From positions 208,191 to 272,190 of the forward strand of contig NZ_LNUP01000018.1 of the NCBI RefSeq assembly GCF_001512295.1: a stretch of DNA of 64,000 nucleotides. Direction: 5' to 3'. The notes beneath the pieces are model-generated. The model saw nothing but the letters and a program-made list of their open reading frames with translations. It was not told the origin of the DNA and did no database searches. The translations under genes were made by a program, and so were the position numbers. Shown here in pieces: positions 55,572-64,000 of the stretch. The stretch comes from Pseudomonas sp. EpS/L25. GTDB lineage: Bacteria; Pseudomonadota; Gammaproteobacteria; Pseudomonadales; Pseudomonadaceae. The first letter of the stretch is position 1, and each line of letters starts with the position of its first letter.

Positions 55572-55669
55572 GGTCCGTCGCCGATCGGTGCGGCACCCCG
55601 GGACCCGGCTGGGGTCTCAGAGCTGTCGGTCGTCGGTCGACGGCCTCCAGTGAAAAGATGGGAACGGCA

Positions 55670-56116
55670 ATGGAACGATATCAGGCATTGAGTCAGGCGC
55701 TGAGCAAGGCGGCCGAGCGGGAAGAAGCCTACTGGCAGGAACTGGAGCGTCGCCTGCAGGAGTTGCCGGACTGCTTCACCCGCTACCTGGGGCTCACCCC
55801 GGCGGATCAGGTGGACGCCGGGCTGGGGCTGGAAAAGCGCGTCGATGGCAACATCGTCCGCGAGCTGGAAGTCTATGCACGCTACGACCTCACGGTGATC
55901 GTCGATGACCTCGCCGGCACGCCCCAGACCTTTGCCATCGGCCTGTCCTTCTTCTATACCAACGATCACTTCGTGCTGAAGGAGCGGGACGGCGAATTCT
56001 CCGTCGCCCTCGAACCCCAGGACGATCCCGACCGCTTCTGGGACGAAGGCTGCCGCGAGATCTACGACTCCCTGGCCCGCCGTATCCGCAGCAAGACCCT
56101 GCCGGCCATCGACTAG
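55670..56116 (+). CDS. Hypothetical protein (148 aa)
   Basis: An acidic soluble protein: MERYQALSQALSKAAEREEA YWQELERR forms a helical start, then a beta-rich part (YDLTVIVDDLAGTPQTFAIG, FFYTNDHFVLKERDGEFSVA) and DRFWDEGCREIYDSLARRIR. GGGA precedes ATG 55670; an ATG four codons earlier (55658) is possible. No family is recognised. It is convergent with the 2-hydroxyacid dehydrogenase gene (18-bp gap). Confidence 0.6.
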   Translation: MERYQALSQALSKAAEREEAYWQELERRLQELPDCFTRYLGLTPADQVDAGLGLEKRVDGNIVRELEVYARYDLTVIVDDLAGTPQTFAIGLSFFYTNDHFVLKERDGEFSVALEPQDDPDRFWDEGCREIYDSLARRIRSKTLPAID

Positions 56117-56134
56117 CGCCGTGGTCCGCGGCCG

Positions 56135-57085
56135 TCAGACCGGCGTAACCAAGTGGCCCTTGGCGAAATAGCGCTCCATGTTGGCCAGCACCAGGTCAGC
56201 CATGGCCTGACGCGTCTCCTGGGTGCCGCTGCCGAGATGCGGGGTGAGGACCACGTTGTCCAGCGCCAGTAACGCCGCCGGTACCTCCGGTTCCTCGGCG
56301 AAGACATCCAGGCCGGCACCGCCCAGGGCTCCCGCCTGCAGCGCGTCTATCAGGGCCTGCTCGTCGACCACGCTGCCTCGCGCGATGTTGATGAGATAGC
56401 CACGCGGACCCAGGGCCGCGAGGATTCGCGCATCGACCAGTCCGTCGGTGGCGGGGCCTCCTGGTAGCGACAGGACCAGGAAATCCGCCGCCTTCGCCAA
56501 GTCTTCCAGATCGGCGTGATAACGATAGGGGACGTCCGATTGCCGCTGGCGACCGTGGTAGGCCACCTCCATGCCGAAGGCCTCCACCCGGCGAGCGATG
56601 CTCTTGCCTATATTACCCAGCCCGACGATGCCGCAGGTCTTGCCGGCCAGGCGCGAGGTCAGGGGAAACTTGCCCTGGCGCCAGTCGCCACGGCGCACGA
56701 AGCGATCCGCCGCACTGATACCGCGCGCCACGTCGATCAGCAGGGCGAAAGCGGTGTCGGCGACGCAGTCGTCCAGCACGCCCGGGGTATTGCTCACCAC
56801 CACGCCCAGATCCCGTGCTGCGGCGATGTCGATGCTGTCGTAGCCCACCCCGAAGCTGAATACGGCTTTCAGGCCGGGCAGGGCGCTCATCAGCTCACGG
56901 GTCGCGCCGTGCACGCCGGAGGTGACCAGGGCCACCACGTCCTGGCCGTGTGCCGCGAGCAGTTCAGGCTGATCGGGCGCTTCCCAGAGTCGCAGCACCT
57001 CATAACGGGTCTTCAGGGCGTCTTGCAGGGCAGGCAGCAGCGGGCCGACCTGGAGCAGCAGCGGACGTTGGTTCTGTTCGGTCAT
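56135..57085 (-). CDS. D-2-hydroxyacid dehydrogenase (hydroxypyruvate/glyoxylate reductase-like)
   Basis: A 316-residue NAD(P)H enzyme with dinucleotide motif GIVGLGNIGKSIARRVEAFG, catalytic Arg in NIARGSVVDEQALIDAL, Glu in FAEEPEVP and His in TPHLGSGTQETR. It resembles GhrB-type reductases for glyoxylate, hydroxypyruvate or 2-ketogluconate. It lies 55 bp after the Nramp-like gene on the same strand, so metal or organic-acid transport may be linked. Confidence 0.87.
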   Translation of the reverse strand: MTEQNQRPLLLQVGPLLPALQDALKTRYEVLRLWEAPDQPELLAAHGQDVVALVTSGVHGATRELMSALPGLKAVFSFGVGYDSIDIAAARDLGVVVSNTPGVLDDCVADTAFALLIDVARGISAADRFVRRGDWRQGKFPLTSRLAGKTCGIVGLGNIGKSIARRVEAFGMEVAYHGRQRQSDVPYRYHADLEDLAKAADFLVLSLPGGPATDGLVDARILAALGPRGYLINIARGSVVDEQALIDALQAGALGGAGLDVFAEEPEVPAALLALDNVVLTPHLGSGTQETRQAMADLVLANMERYFAKGHLVTPV

Positions 57086-57140
57086 CTCTAGACTCCTTGA
57101 AAAAGCAGGGGCGGCGAACCCACCCCTTGAGGCGGAGGGC

Positions 57141-58448
57141 CTAGCCTAGCAACTGTAGACCCAGCTGGATCGCGACCCAGATCGCCAGCAGGGTGGCGAA
57201 GCCCAGGGCCAGGTTCTCGAACCAGTTGTTGCGGTATTCGTCCCCCAGCAGCGACTTCTGGTTGGACATGATCAGCAGGCCCAGAGAGATCACTGGCAGG
57301 CCGACGATATTCAAGGCGTTCACACCGATGGTCAGGGTCACGAAATCGGGCATGCCCGGCAGCGACCACACCAGCGGCGTCACCAGGATGAAGAGCAGGA
57401 ACCACTTGTGCGCCGGGTCCTTGTGAAAGGTCTTGCCATAGCGCTCGCGCCGTTCCGGGCGGATGTGCTGCAGGGCATCGGTGATCAGCATGGGGAAGGC
57501 AGTGGTCTTGCCCACCACGCTGGCGAACAGGGTGGCGAAGACGCCGGTGAAGAAGATCAGCCAGCCGCCGGTGCCAAAGAACAGCTCCAGGGCCGCGCCC
57601 AGGTCGCTCAGGGTATTCACCTGCAAGCCGTTGGGTCTGAGGATCTCCACCCCGACCACCCAGATGGCCAGGTTGATGACGATGCCGACCACCACCGCGA
57701 AGAGCAGGTCGTTGCGCTGGATGCGCTTGTGTTCCGGTCCGGTCCAGCCCTTTTCCTTCATCACATAAGGATGCACGAAGTTGGCGATGGAGCCGGCCAC
57801 GGCGCCGATCACCGACACCGCGACCAGCAGGGCGCCGTGCACGCCTTCGTCCGGCGGGATGCTGAAGCCGATGGTGCCCCGTAGGATGCCACCCAGGTCC
57901 GGACCCGACATCACCGCCAGGCTGATGAAGGCCAGGGTCATCACCGCCAGCAGCAGCTTCATCACGCCTTCAATCAGCGCATAGAAATTGCGGCCCACCA
58001 GCAGCCAGACCGCGATCACCACGGCCACCGAGCAGAGCAGCGGCTGGTCGAGGTGGAGCAGGGTGGCCAGGGCTTCGCCTGCGCCCTTGAGCATGTAGGC
58101 GTTGGTCAGATGGCCCATGATCAGCGCATACCCGAGCATGAACCAGGCAAATACCGGGTGCAGCTGAGCATAGCCTTCGAGGATTGACATCCCCCGGTTA
58201 TTGCACAGCTGGAAGCGGGCGATGATGTTGACGATCAGAAAGCGCAGCAGTAGGGACACCGCCAGCACCCACATCATGGCGTAGCCATAGTTGGCGCCCG
58301 CCACCGAAGAGGTGATGAGGTCGCCCGCACCCAGCCAGGACAGCACCGCGATGATGCCGGGGCCCAGTAGTTTCGCCAGTCGGCGCAGCCCGGAGCTTTG
58401 CTCCTTGGCCAGAGGTACGGGTTTTTCGATGGGACCGGATCGCTCCAT
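57141..58448 (-). CDS. Nramp-related membrane transporter lacking canonical metal-site motifs
   Basis: A 435-residue protein with about 11 membrane segments and the overall Nramp fold (LGPGIIAVLSWLGAGDLITS in TM1). The canonical DPGN of TM1 is GAGD (40-43), and the MPH of TM6 is replaced by NFVH (221-224). Divalent-metal selectivity is therefore not assured, and the cargo may be another ion or organic acid. It is the first gene of a pair with the hydroxyacid dehydrogenase. A perfect palindrome lies about 90 bp upstream. Confidence 0.78.
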   Translation of the reverse strand: MERSGPIEKPVPLAKEQSSGLRRLAKLLGPGIIAVLSWLGAGDLITSSVAGANYGYAMMWVLAVSLLLRFLIVNIIARFQLCNNRGMSILEGYAQLHPVFAWFMLGYALIMGHLTNAYMLKGAGEALATLLHLDQPLLCSVAVVIAVWLLVGRNFYALIEGVMKLLLAVMTLAFISLAVMSGPDLGGILRGTIGFSIPPDEGVHGALLVAVSVIGAVAGSIANFVHPYVMKEKGWTGPEHKRIQRNDLLFAVVVGIVINLAIWVVGVEILRPNGLQVNTLSDLGAALELFFGTGGWLIFFTGVFATLFASVVGKTTAFPMLITDALQHIRPERRERYGKTFHKDPAHKWFLLFILVTPLVWSLPGMPDFVTLTIGVNALNIVGLPVISLGLLIMSNQKSLLGDEYRNNWFENLALGFATLLAIWVAIQLGLQLLG

Positions 58449-58537
58449 TGGGGCGGTTCTCCTAACGATTGTTGTTGTTGTGAATAAGGCCGGAGGAGAC
58501 CTTTTCGTTAGCTTGCCCTTCAGGGTTTAGCACTACA

Positions 58538-58549
58538 TACGACGTCGTA
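58538..58549. promoter_or_regulatory. Palindromic operator candidate upstream of the Nramp-like gene
   Basis: TACGACGTCGTA is a perfect 12-bp palindrome in the divergent gap between the Nramp-like gene and tig. The form resembles operators of GntR/FCD-type regulators. No such regulator gene is adjacent. Confidence 0.4.
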
Positions 58550-58728
58550 CAACTAAGGGCGGGCAACAAAATGTTGCTCCCGGCCCGCTCGGCCAGGCCC
58601 GCTTCGGTGGCTCCAGACATACCGCTGGATCAAGCCAGGTGACTTCGCTTGAGACTGTCTCTAGAATGGTCGCCCTTGATTCTGGGGGGCCGGAAAGCCG
58701 GCCTGTTCTTGTGCCACGAGGAATATCC

Positions 58729-60039
58729 ATGCAAGTTTCCGTTGAAAACACCTCTGCTCTCGAGCGTCGCATGACCATTGGCGTGCCGGCCGAGCGTATC
58801 GAAACCGAAGTGAACAAGCGTCTGCAGCAGACTGCCCGACGCGCCAAGGTTCCCGGTTTCCGCCCGGGCAAGGTACCCATGAGCGTCATTCGCCAGCGCT
58901 ACGAAGCCTCGGCTCGTCAGGAAGCCTTGGGTGATCTCATTCAGGAAACCTTCTATGAAGCCGTCGTCGAGCAGAAGCTCAACCCGGCTGGTGCGCCCGC
59001 CGTCGAACCCAAGGTGTTCGAGAAGGGCAAGGATCTGGAATACGTCGCCACCTTCGAAGTCTTCCCCGAATTCGAAGTCAAGGGCCTGGATGGCATCGAG
59101 ATCGAGCGCCAGGAATCCAGCGTCGAAGACGCCGACATCGACAAGATGCTCGACGTGCTGCGCAAGCAGGGCACCCGCTACGAAGCCGTCGACCGTGCTG
59201 CCGCCAACGACGACCAGGTCACCATCGACTTCGTCGGTACCCGTGACGGCGAGCCCTTCGCCGGCGGTTCCGCCGAAGGCACCAAGCTGGTCCTGGGCTC
59301 CGGCCGCATGATCCCCGGTTTCGAAGACGGCCTGGTCGGCGCCAAGGCCGGTGACGAGCGTGTGCTCGACCTGACCTTCCCCGAGGACTACCAGAACCTG
59401 GACCTGGCCGGCAAGGCCGTGCAGTTCAAGGTCACCGTCAAGGAAGTGGCCGCGCCCGAGCTGCCCGAGCTGAACGAAGCCTTCTTCAAGCAGTTCGGTG
59501 TGGAAGAGACCACCGTCGAGGGTTTCCGCGCCGAAGTGCGCAAGAACATGGAGCGCGAACTGCGCCAGGCGCTGAAGACCAAGGTCAAGAACCAGGTCAT
59601 GGACGGTCTGCTGGCCGCCAACCAGATCGACGTGCCGGCCGCCCTGATCAGCAACGAAGTGGATCGTCTGCGCGTCCAGGCCGTCCAGCAGTTCGGTGGC
59701 AACATCCAGCCCGACCAACTGCCGGCCGAGCTGTTCACCGAGCAGGCCAAGCGTCGCGTGCTGCTGGGCCTGATCATCGCCGAGATGGTCAAGCAGTTCG
59801 AGCTCAAGCCCGATGACGCCCGCGTTCGCGAGCTGATCGAGGAAATGGCCGCGGCCTATCAGGAGCCCGAGCAGGTAGTGAAGTGGTACTACCAGAACGA
59901 GCAGCAGCTGAACGAAGTGCGTTCGGTTGTACTGGAAGAACAAGTCGTGGATACTGTCCTCAAGCAGGCAAAAGTCACCGACAAGCAGGTCTCCTACGAG
60001 GACGCGGTCAAACCGGCCGAGGCTCCGCAAGCAGCCTGA
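58729..60039 (+). CDS. tig: Trigger factor
   Basis: A 436-residue ribosome-associated chaperone and peptidyl-prolyl isomerase. The ribosome-docking signature GFRPGKVP is near residues 43-50, the FKBP-type domain is about 155-240 ([20 protein letters not shown]), and the helical C-terminal chaperone arms follow. ATG 58729 is set by GAGGA eight bases upstream; the longer frame from 58639 is not conserved. First gene of the tig-clpP-clpX-lon block. Confidence 0.96.
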   Translation: MQVSVENTSALERRMTIGVPAERIETEVNKRLQQTARRAKVPGFRPGKVPMSVIRQRYEASARQEALGDLIQETFYEAVVEQKLNPAGAPAVEPKVFEKGKDLEYVATFEVFPEFEVKGLDGIEIERQESSVEDADIDKMLDVLRKQGTRYEAVDRAAANDDQVTIDFVGTRDGEPFAGGSAEGTKLVLGSGRMIPGFEDGLVGAKAGDERVLDLTFPEDYQNLDLAGKAVQFKVTVKEVAAPELPELNEAFFKQFGVEETTVEGFRAEVRKNMERELRQALKTKVKNQVMDGLLAANQIDVPAALISNEVDRLRVQAVQQFGGNIQPDQLPAELFTEQAKRRVLLGLIIAEMVKQFELKPDDARVRELIEEMAAAYQEPEQVVKWYYQNEQQLNEVRSVVLEEQVVDTVLKQAKVTDKQVSYEDAVKPAEAPQAA

Positions 60040-60061
60040 TCTGCCTGAACTCGCTAGTCCG

Positions 60062-60095
60062 CATAAGCCAGCCTCGAGCTGGCTTATGTGTTTTT
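60062..60095 (+). terminator. Terminator/attenuator between tig and clpP
   Basis: CATAAGCCAGC (60062-60072), loop CTCGA, GCTGGCTTATG (60078-60088), then TGTTTTT. It ends tig transcription, at least partly. Confidence 0.8.
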
Positions 60096-60129
60096 GACAG
60101 GTCATCCAGATAGGGAGCTAGTGCAGGAC

Positions 60130-60771
60130 ATGTCCCGCAATTCTTACATGCAATCCATGCCCGATATTCAAGCCGCTGGCGGTCTGGTACCCATGGTGGT
60201 GGAGCAATCCGCCCGTGGCGAGCGCGCCTACGACATCTACTCCCGGCTGCTCAAGGAGCGCGTCATCTTCCTGGTCGGCCAGGTCGAGGACTACATGGCC
60301 AACCTGGTCGTCGCCCAGCTGCTGTTCCTGGAAGCGGAGAATCCTGACAAGGACATCCACCTCTACATCAACAGCCCGGGTGGTTCGGTGACCGCTGGCA
60401 TGTCGATCTACGACACCATGCAGTTCATCAAGCCCGACGTCTCCACCATCTGCATCGGCCAGGCCTGCAGCATGGGCGCGCTGCTGCTCGCCGGTGGCGC
60501 TGCCGAGAAACGCTTCTGCCTCCCGCACTCGCGGATGATGATCCATCAGCCCCTGGGCGGCTTCCAGGGTCAGGCATCGGACATCGAGATTCACGCCCGT
60601 GAAATTCTGACCATCCGCGAGCGTCTGAACAAGGTGCTGGCGCATCACACCGGTCAGCCCATGGACGTGATCGCCCGCGATACCGACCGTGACAACTTCA
60701 TGAGTGGCCCCGAAGCCGTAGCCTACGGCCTGATCGACAAGGTCCTCGAGAAGCGCAACATCCCCGCCTGA
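60130..60771 (+). CDS. clpP: ATP-dependent Clp protease proteolytic subunit
   Basis: A 213-residue serine protease with NSPGGSV, catalytic Ser in [14 protein letters not shown], His in [12 protein letters not shown] and Asp in [12 protein letters not shown] 60130 ([18 protein letters not shown]) matches P. aeruginosa ClpP length; a GTG at 60121 with GGGAG upstream is an alternative. It forms the tetradecameric chamber fed by ClpX or ClpA. Confidence 0.96.
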   Translation: MSRNSYMQSMPDIQAAGGLVPMVVEQSARGERAYDIYSRLLKERVIFLVGQVEDYMANLVVAQLLFLEAENPDKDIHLYINSPGGSVTAGMSIYDTMQFIKPDVSTICIGQACSMGALLLAGGAAEKRFCLPHSRMMIHQPLGGFQGQASDIEIHAREILTIRERLNKVLAHHTGQPMDVIARDTDRDNFMSGPEAVAYGLIDKVLEKRNIPA

Positions 60772-60784
60772 CCCCGCCTCGACC

Positions 60785-60815
60785 ACCTGCCCAGGCGCCA
60801 GGCGTTTGGGCAGGT
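60785..60815 (+). other. Stem-loop in the clpP-clpX gap
   Basis: ACCTGCCCA (60785-60793) and TGGGCAGGT (60807-60815) form a 9-bp stem without a U-tract. It may stabilise or separate clpP and clpX transcripts. Confidence 0.4.
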
Positions 60816-60881
60816 AGGCTTGAAAAACCGTGCAATTGGCTCCATCTTGTTGATGTAAGCACATTCCATTGGATCGATCGA

Positions 60882-62162
60882 ATGACAGATACGCGCAATA
60901 GCGACGATAACGGCAAGCTGCTTTACTGCTCCTTCTGTGGCAAGAGTCAGCACGAAGTACGCAAGTTGATCGCTGGACCCTCCGTCTTCATCTGCGACGA
61001 ATGCGTCGACCTGTGCAATGACATCATCCGCGAGGAAGTTCAGGAAGCGCAGGCCGAGAGCAATGCGCACAAGTTGCCTGCGCCGAAGGAAATCAGCGGC
61101 ATCCTCGACCAGTACGTCATTGGTCAGCAGCGTGCCAAGCGGGTCCTCGCCGTTGCCGTCTACAACCACTACAAGCGTCTGAATCAGCGTGAGAAGAAAG
61201 ACGACGTCGAGCTGGGCAAGAGCAACATCCTGCTGATCGGCCCGACCGGTTCGGGTAAGACGCTGCTGGCAGAAACGCTGGCGCGGCTGCTCAACGTCCC
61301 CTTCACCATCGCCGATGCCACCACTCTGACCGAAGCCGGTTACGTGGGTGAAGATGTCGAGAACATCATTCAGAAGCTGCTGCAAAAATGCGACTACGAC
61401 GTGGAAAAGGCCCAGATGGGCATCGTCTACATCGACGAGATCGACAAGATCTCGCGCAAGTCCGACAACCCCTCCATTACCCGTGACGTCTCGGGCGAGG
61501 GTGTGCAGCAGGCCTTGCTGAAGCTGATCGAAGGCACCGTGGCGTCGGTTCCGCCCCAGGGTGGCCGCAAGCATCCCCAGCAGGAATTCCTGCAGGTGGA
61601 CACGCGCAACATCCTGTTCATCTGCGGTGGCGCCTTCGCTGGCCTGGAAAAGGTCATCCAGAACCGCTCCACCAAGGGTGGCGGCATCGGCTTCAATGCC
61701 GAGGTGCGCAGCCAGGAGCTGGGCAAGAAGATTGGCGAATCCCTGCGGGATGCGGAGCCCGAGGACCTGGTGAAGTTCGGTCTGATTCCCGAATTCGTCG
61801 GTCGTCTGCCGGTCATCGCGACCCTCGACGAGCTGGACGAGCCGGCACTGATGCAGATCCTCACCGAGCCGAAGAACGCCCTCACCAAGCAGTACGCCAA
61901 GCTGTTCGAGATGGAAGACGTCGACCTGGAATTCCGCCCCGATGCGCTCAAGGCGGTCGCTCGCAAGGCGCTGGAGCGCAAGACCGGCGCCCGCGGCCTG
62001 AGATCCATCCTCGAAGGCATCCTGCTCGAGACCATGTACGAGATTCCTTCGCAGAAGGATGTCAGCAAGGTGGTCATCGACGAGAGCGTCATCGACGGCA
62101 GTTCCCAGCCGCTGCTCATCTACGAGAACAGCGAGCCGGCGAAGGCAGCGCCAGACGCGTGA
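60882..62162 (+). CDS. clpX: ATP-dependent Clp protease ATPase subunit ClpX
   Basis: A 426-residue AAA+ unfoldase with N-terminal C4 zinc-binding domain ([16 protein letters not shown]), Walker A GPTGSGKT, the YVGEDVENI pore region, Walker [10 protein letters not shown] and the IGF loop (GGGIGFNAE) that docks on ClpP. It unfolds tagged substrates. It lies 110 bp after clpP. Confidence 0.97.
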   Translation: MTDTRNSDDNGKLLYCSFCGKSQHEVRKLIAGPSVFICDECVDLCNDIIREEVQEAQAESNAHKLPAPKEISGILDQYVIGQQRAKRVLAVAVYNHYKRLNQREKKDDVELGKSNILLIGPTGSGKTLLAETLARLLNVPFTIADATTLTEAGYVGEDVENIIQKLLQKCDYDVEKAQMGIVYIDEIDKISRKSDNPSITRDVSGEGVQQALLKLIEGTVASVPPQGGRKHPQQEFLQVDTRNILFICGGAFAGLEKVIQNRSTKGGGIGFNAEVRSQELGKKIGESLRDAEPEDLVKFGLIPEFVGRLPVIATLDELDEPALMQILTEPKNALTKQYAKLFEMEDVDLEFRPDALKAVARKALERKTGARGLRSILEGILLETMYEIPSQKDVSKVVIDESVIDGSSQPLLIYENSEPAKAAPDA

Positions 62163-62168
62163 TGAACC

Positions 62169-62190
62169 AAAGGGGCTTCGGCCCCTTTTT
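62169..62190 (+). terminator. Intrinsic terminator after clpX
   Basis: AAAGGGGC (62169-62176), loop TTCG, GCCCCTTT (62181-62188), extended by T. Confidence 0.88.
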
Positions 62191-62204
62191 CATTGGAGCC
62201 ATGG

Positions 62205-62232
62205 TTGTATTTTGCGGCGGTCAACCTCATGT
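62205..62232 (+). promoter_or_regulatory. Candidate heat-shock (sigma-32) promoter of lon
   Basis: TTGTAT (62205-62210) and CCTCATGT (62225-62232) are separated by 14 bp, near the CTTGAA/CCCCATNT sigma-32 pattern. lon is a heat-shock gene in related bacteria. The match is imperfect. Confidence 0.35.
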
Positions 62233-62292
62233 TAGAGGAAACCGAGGCCTTAACCGCATCTGCGGCCGATTATTTGCCGAGACCCGTATCCC

Positions 62293-64000
62293 ATGACTAC
62301 GACGATAGAACTTCCCCTGCTGCCCCTACGTGACGTAGTGGTCTATCCCCACATGGTCATCCCGCTGTTCGTCGGAAGGGAAAAGTCCGTCGAAGCCCTG
62401 GAAGCTGCCATGGCTGGCGACAAGCAGATCCTCCTGGTCGCCCAGAAGAACCCCGGCGATGACGATCCCGCCGCGGACGACATGTATCACATGGGTACCG
62501 TCGCCACCGTTCTCCAATTGCTGAAGCTGCCCGATGGCACCGTCAAGGTCCTGGTCGAAGGCGAGCAACGCGGTCGGATCGACTCGTTCGTCGAAAACCA
62601 GAATTACGCGCGGGCCCTGGTCACCCTGATCGAAGACAGCGAAGCGCCGGATCGCGAATCCGAAGTCTTCTCGCGCAGCCTGATGAGCCAGTTCGAGCAG
62701 TACGTCCAACTCGGCAAGAAGGTACCGGCCGAGGTGCTGTCTTCGCTGAACAGCATCGAAGATCCCAGCCGCCTGGTCGACACCATGGCGGCGCACATGG
62801 CGCTGAAGATCGAACAGAAGCAGGAGATCCTCGAGATCACCGAGCTGGGTGCGCGCGTCGAGCACGTCCTGGCGCTGCTGGATGCGGAAATCGACCTGCT
62901 GCAGGTCGAGAAGCGTATCCGTGGCCGCGTCAAGAAGCAGATGGAGCGCAGCCAGCGCGAGTACTACCTCAACGAGCAGATGAAGGCCATCCAGAAAGAG
63001 CTGGGGGACATCGATGAGGGCCACAACGAGGTCGATGACCTCAAGCGCCGCATCGAAGCCGCTGGGCTGCCCAAGGATGCCTTGGCCAAGGCCAATGCCG
63101 AGCTGAACAAGCTCAAGCAGATGTCGCCCATGTCCGCCGAAGCCACCGTGGTGCGCTCCTACATCGACTGGCTGGTGAATGTCCCCTGGCAGGCCGAAAG
63201 CAAGGTCCGTCTGGATCTGGGTCGTGCCGAGGAAGTCCTCGACAAGGACCACTACGGTCTCGAGGAAGTGAAAGAACGCATCCTCGAATACCTTGCCGTG
63301 CAGAAGCGCGTGAAGAAGGTTCGGGGACCGGTGCTCTGCCTGGTCGGTCCGCCCGGCGTGGGCAAGACGTCCCTGGCGGAGTCCATCGCCCGTTCCACCG
63401 GTCGCAAGTTCGTGCGCATGGCCCTGGGCGGCGTGCGTGACGAAGCCGAGATCCGGGGTCACCGTCGTACCTACATCGGCTCCATGCCAGGTCGCCTGAT
63501 CCAGAAGATGACCAAGGTCGGTGTGCGCAATCCACTGTTCCTGCTCGACGAAATCGACAAGATGGGCAACGACATGCGCGGTGATCCCGCATCGGCGTTG
63601 CTGGAAGTGCTCGATCCGGAGCAGAACCACACCTTCAACGATCATTATCTCGAAGTGGACTACGACCTCTCCGACGTCATGTTCGTCTGCACCGCCAACT
63701 CCATGAGCATCCCGGCGCCGCTGCTGGATCGCATGGAAGTCATCCGGCTGCCCGGTTATACCGAGGATGAAAAGGTCAACATCGCCACTCGTTACCTGAT
63801 CCCCAAGCAGATCAAGGCCAATGGTCTGAAGAAGGGTGAAGTGGAATTCGACGAAGCCGCGCTGCGCGATGTCATCCGCTACTACACCCGCGAGGCCGGC
63901 GTGCGGAGCCTGGAGCGTCAGGTGGCCAAGGTCTGCCGCAAGGTGGTCAAGGAGCACGCGCTGAGCAAGGCGCGTGCCGCCAGCGTCACCGTAGATAGCC
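62293..64000 (+). CDS. lon: Lon protease, 5' part (cut by window end)
   Basis: The reading frame is open from ATG 62293 to the window end, giving 569 of about 800 residues. It begins [20 protein letters not shown] (Lon N-domain) and has coiled coil around [19 protein letters not shown], Walker A in [17 protein letters not shown], and Walker B FLLDEIDK. The Ser-Lys proteolytic domain lies beyond the edge. Lon degrades misfolded and regulatory proteins. Confidence 0.96.
   Translation, partial: MTTTIELPLLPLRDVVVYPHMVIPLFVGREKSVEALEAAMAGDKQILLVAQKNPGDDDPAADDMYHMGTVATVLQLLKLPDGTVKVLVEGEQRGRIDSFVENQNYARALVTLIEDSEAPDRESEVFSRSLMSQFEQYVQLGKKVPAEVLSSLNSIEDPSRLVDTMAAHMALKIEQKQEILEITELGARVEHVLALLDAEIDLLQVEKRIRGRVKKQMERSQREYYLNEQMKAIQKELGDIDEGHNEVDDLKRRIEAAGLPKDALAKANAELNKLKQMSPMSAEATVVRSYIDWLVNVPWQAESKVRLDLGRAEEVLDKDHYGLEEVKERILEYLAVQKRVKKVRGPVLCLVGPPGVGKTSLAESIARSTGRKFVRMALGGVRDEAEIRGHRRTYIGSMPGRLIQKMTKVGVRNPLFLLDEIDKMGNDMRGDPASALLEVLDPEQNHTFNDHYLEVDYDLSDVMFVCTANSMSIPAPLLDRMEVIRLPGYTEDEKVNIATRYLIPKQIKANGLKKGEVEFDEAALRDVIRYYTREAGVRSLERQVAKVCRKVVKEHALSKARAASVTVDS

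Noticed and set aside
62326-63957. 543-residue minus-strand frame at the right edge
   Set aside because: Antisense of lon, which has unmistakable Lon motifs on the plus strand.

Overview
The window is a GC-rich, densely coded stretch of a Pseudomonas chromosome. The gene content and order (apeB-rluA-minEDC-lpxL-patatin-mlaA, a betX-like binding protein, folD-tRNA(Arg/His/Leu), tig-clpP-clpX-lon, a bkd operon with divergent bkdR) match established Pseudomonas gene order. The window does not fix the species; an isolate of the P. oryzihabitans/psychrotolerans type is possible but not proven. There is no CRISPR array, prophage or rRNA operon.

Layout. 1-400: the 3' end of an IS110-type transposase and REP-like repeats. 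0.4-6.4 kb: a minus-strand operon for an ABC importer of unknown, probably phosphorus-containing, solute (binding protein, two permeases, ATPase) with two phosphatase-fold enzymes, and a divergent GntR/UTRA regulator. 6.4-14 kb: a frameshifted gmhA copy, apeB, a methyltransferase, rluA, minEDC, lpxL and a patatin. 14-18.7 kb: mlaA with an alpha/beta hydrolase, a betaine-binding protein, folD and a three-tRNA cluster. 18.7-20.4 kb: a MITE and several very small genes.

20.4-38.8 kb looks accessory: a TauE-like permease, a soluble MCP with five PAS domains overlapping a triple-CheW protein, a BdlA-like MCP, a histidine phosphatase, a degenerate GAF/kinase-like protein, a tyrosyl-tRNA synthetase with a KMGKS loop, an SDR gene carrying an amber codon, and a beta-oxidation set (hydroxyacyl-CoA dehydrogenase, thiolase, enoyl-CoA hydratase) split by two serially inserted MITEs. 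A LysR regulator, an MHS transporter, an amidohydrolase and a SnoaL-like protein follow.

38.9-44.6 kb is the branched-chain 2-oxoacid dehydrogenase operon (bkdA1-bkdA2-bkdB-lpdV, minus strand) with bkdR divergent. 44.6-49 kb has a response regulator, a secreted GH5 glycosidase with two C-terminal repeats, a divergent ClpP-like protein and a tandem Usp protein. 49.1-55.6 kb is a valine/propionate-type operon (acyl-CoA synthetase, mmsA, mmsB, HIBYL-CoA hydrolase) ending in a 30-codon scar of an acyl-CoA dehydrogenase, with a divergent LysR. bkd and mms cover the early and late parts of valine breakdown and lie about 10 kb apart. 55.7-58.5 kb: a small unknown gene, a 2-hydroxyacid dehydrogenase and an Nramp-like transporter. 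58.7-64 kb is the core proteostasis block tig-clpP-clpX-lon, with lon cut by the window edge.

Coordinates of starts were checked against start codons and Shine-Dalgarno sequences. Functional calls rest on motif and family recognition by eye, not on database searches.
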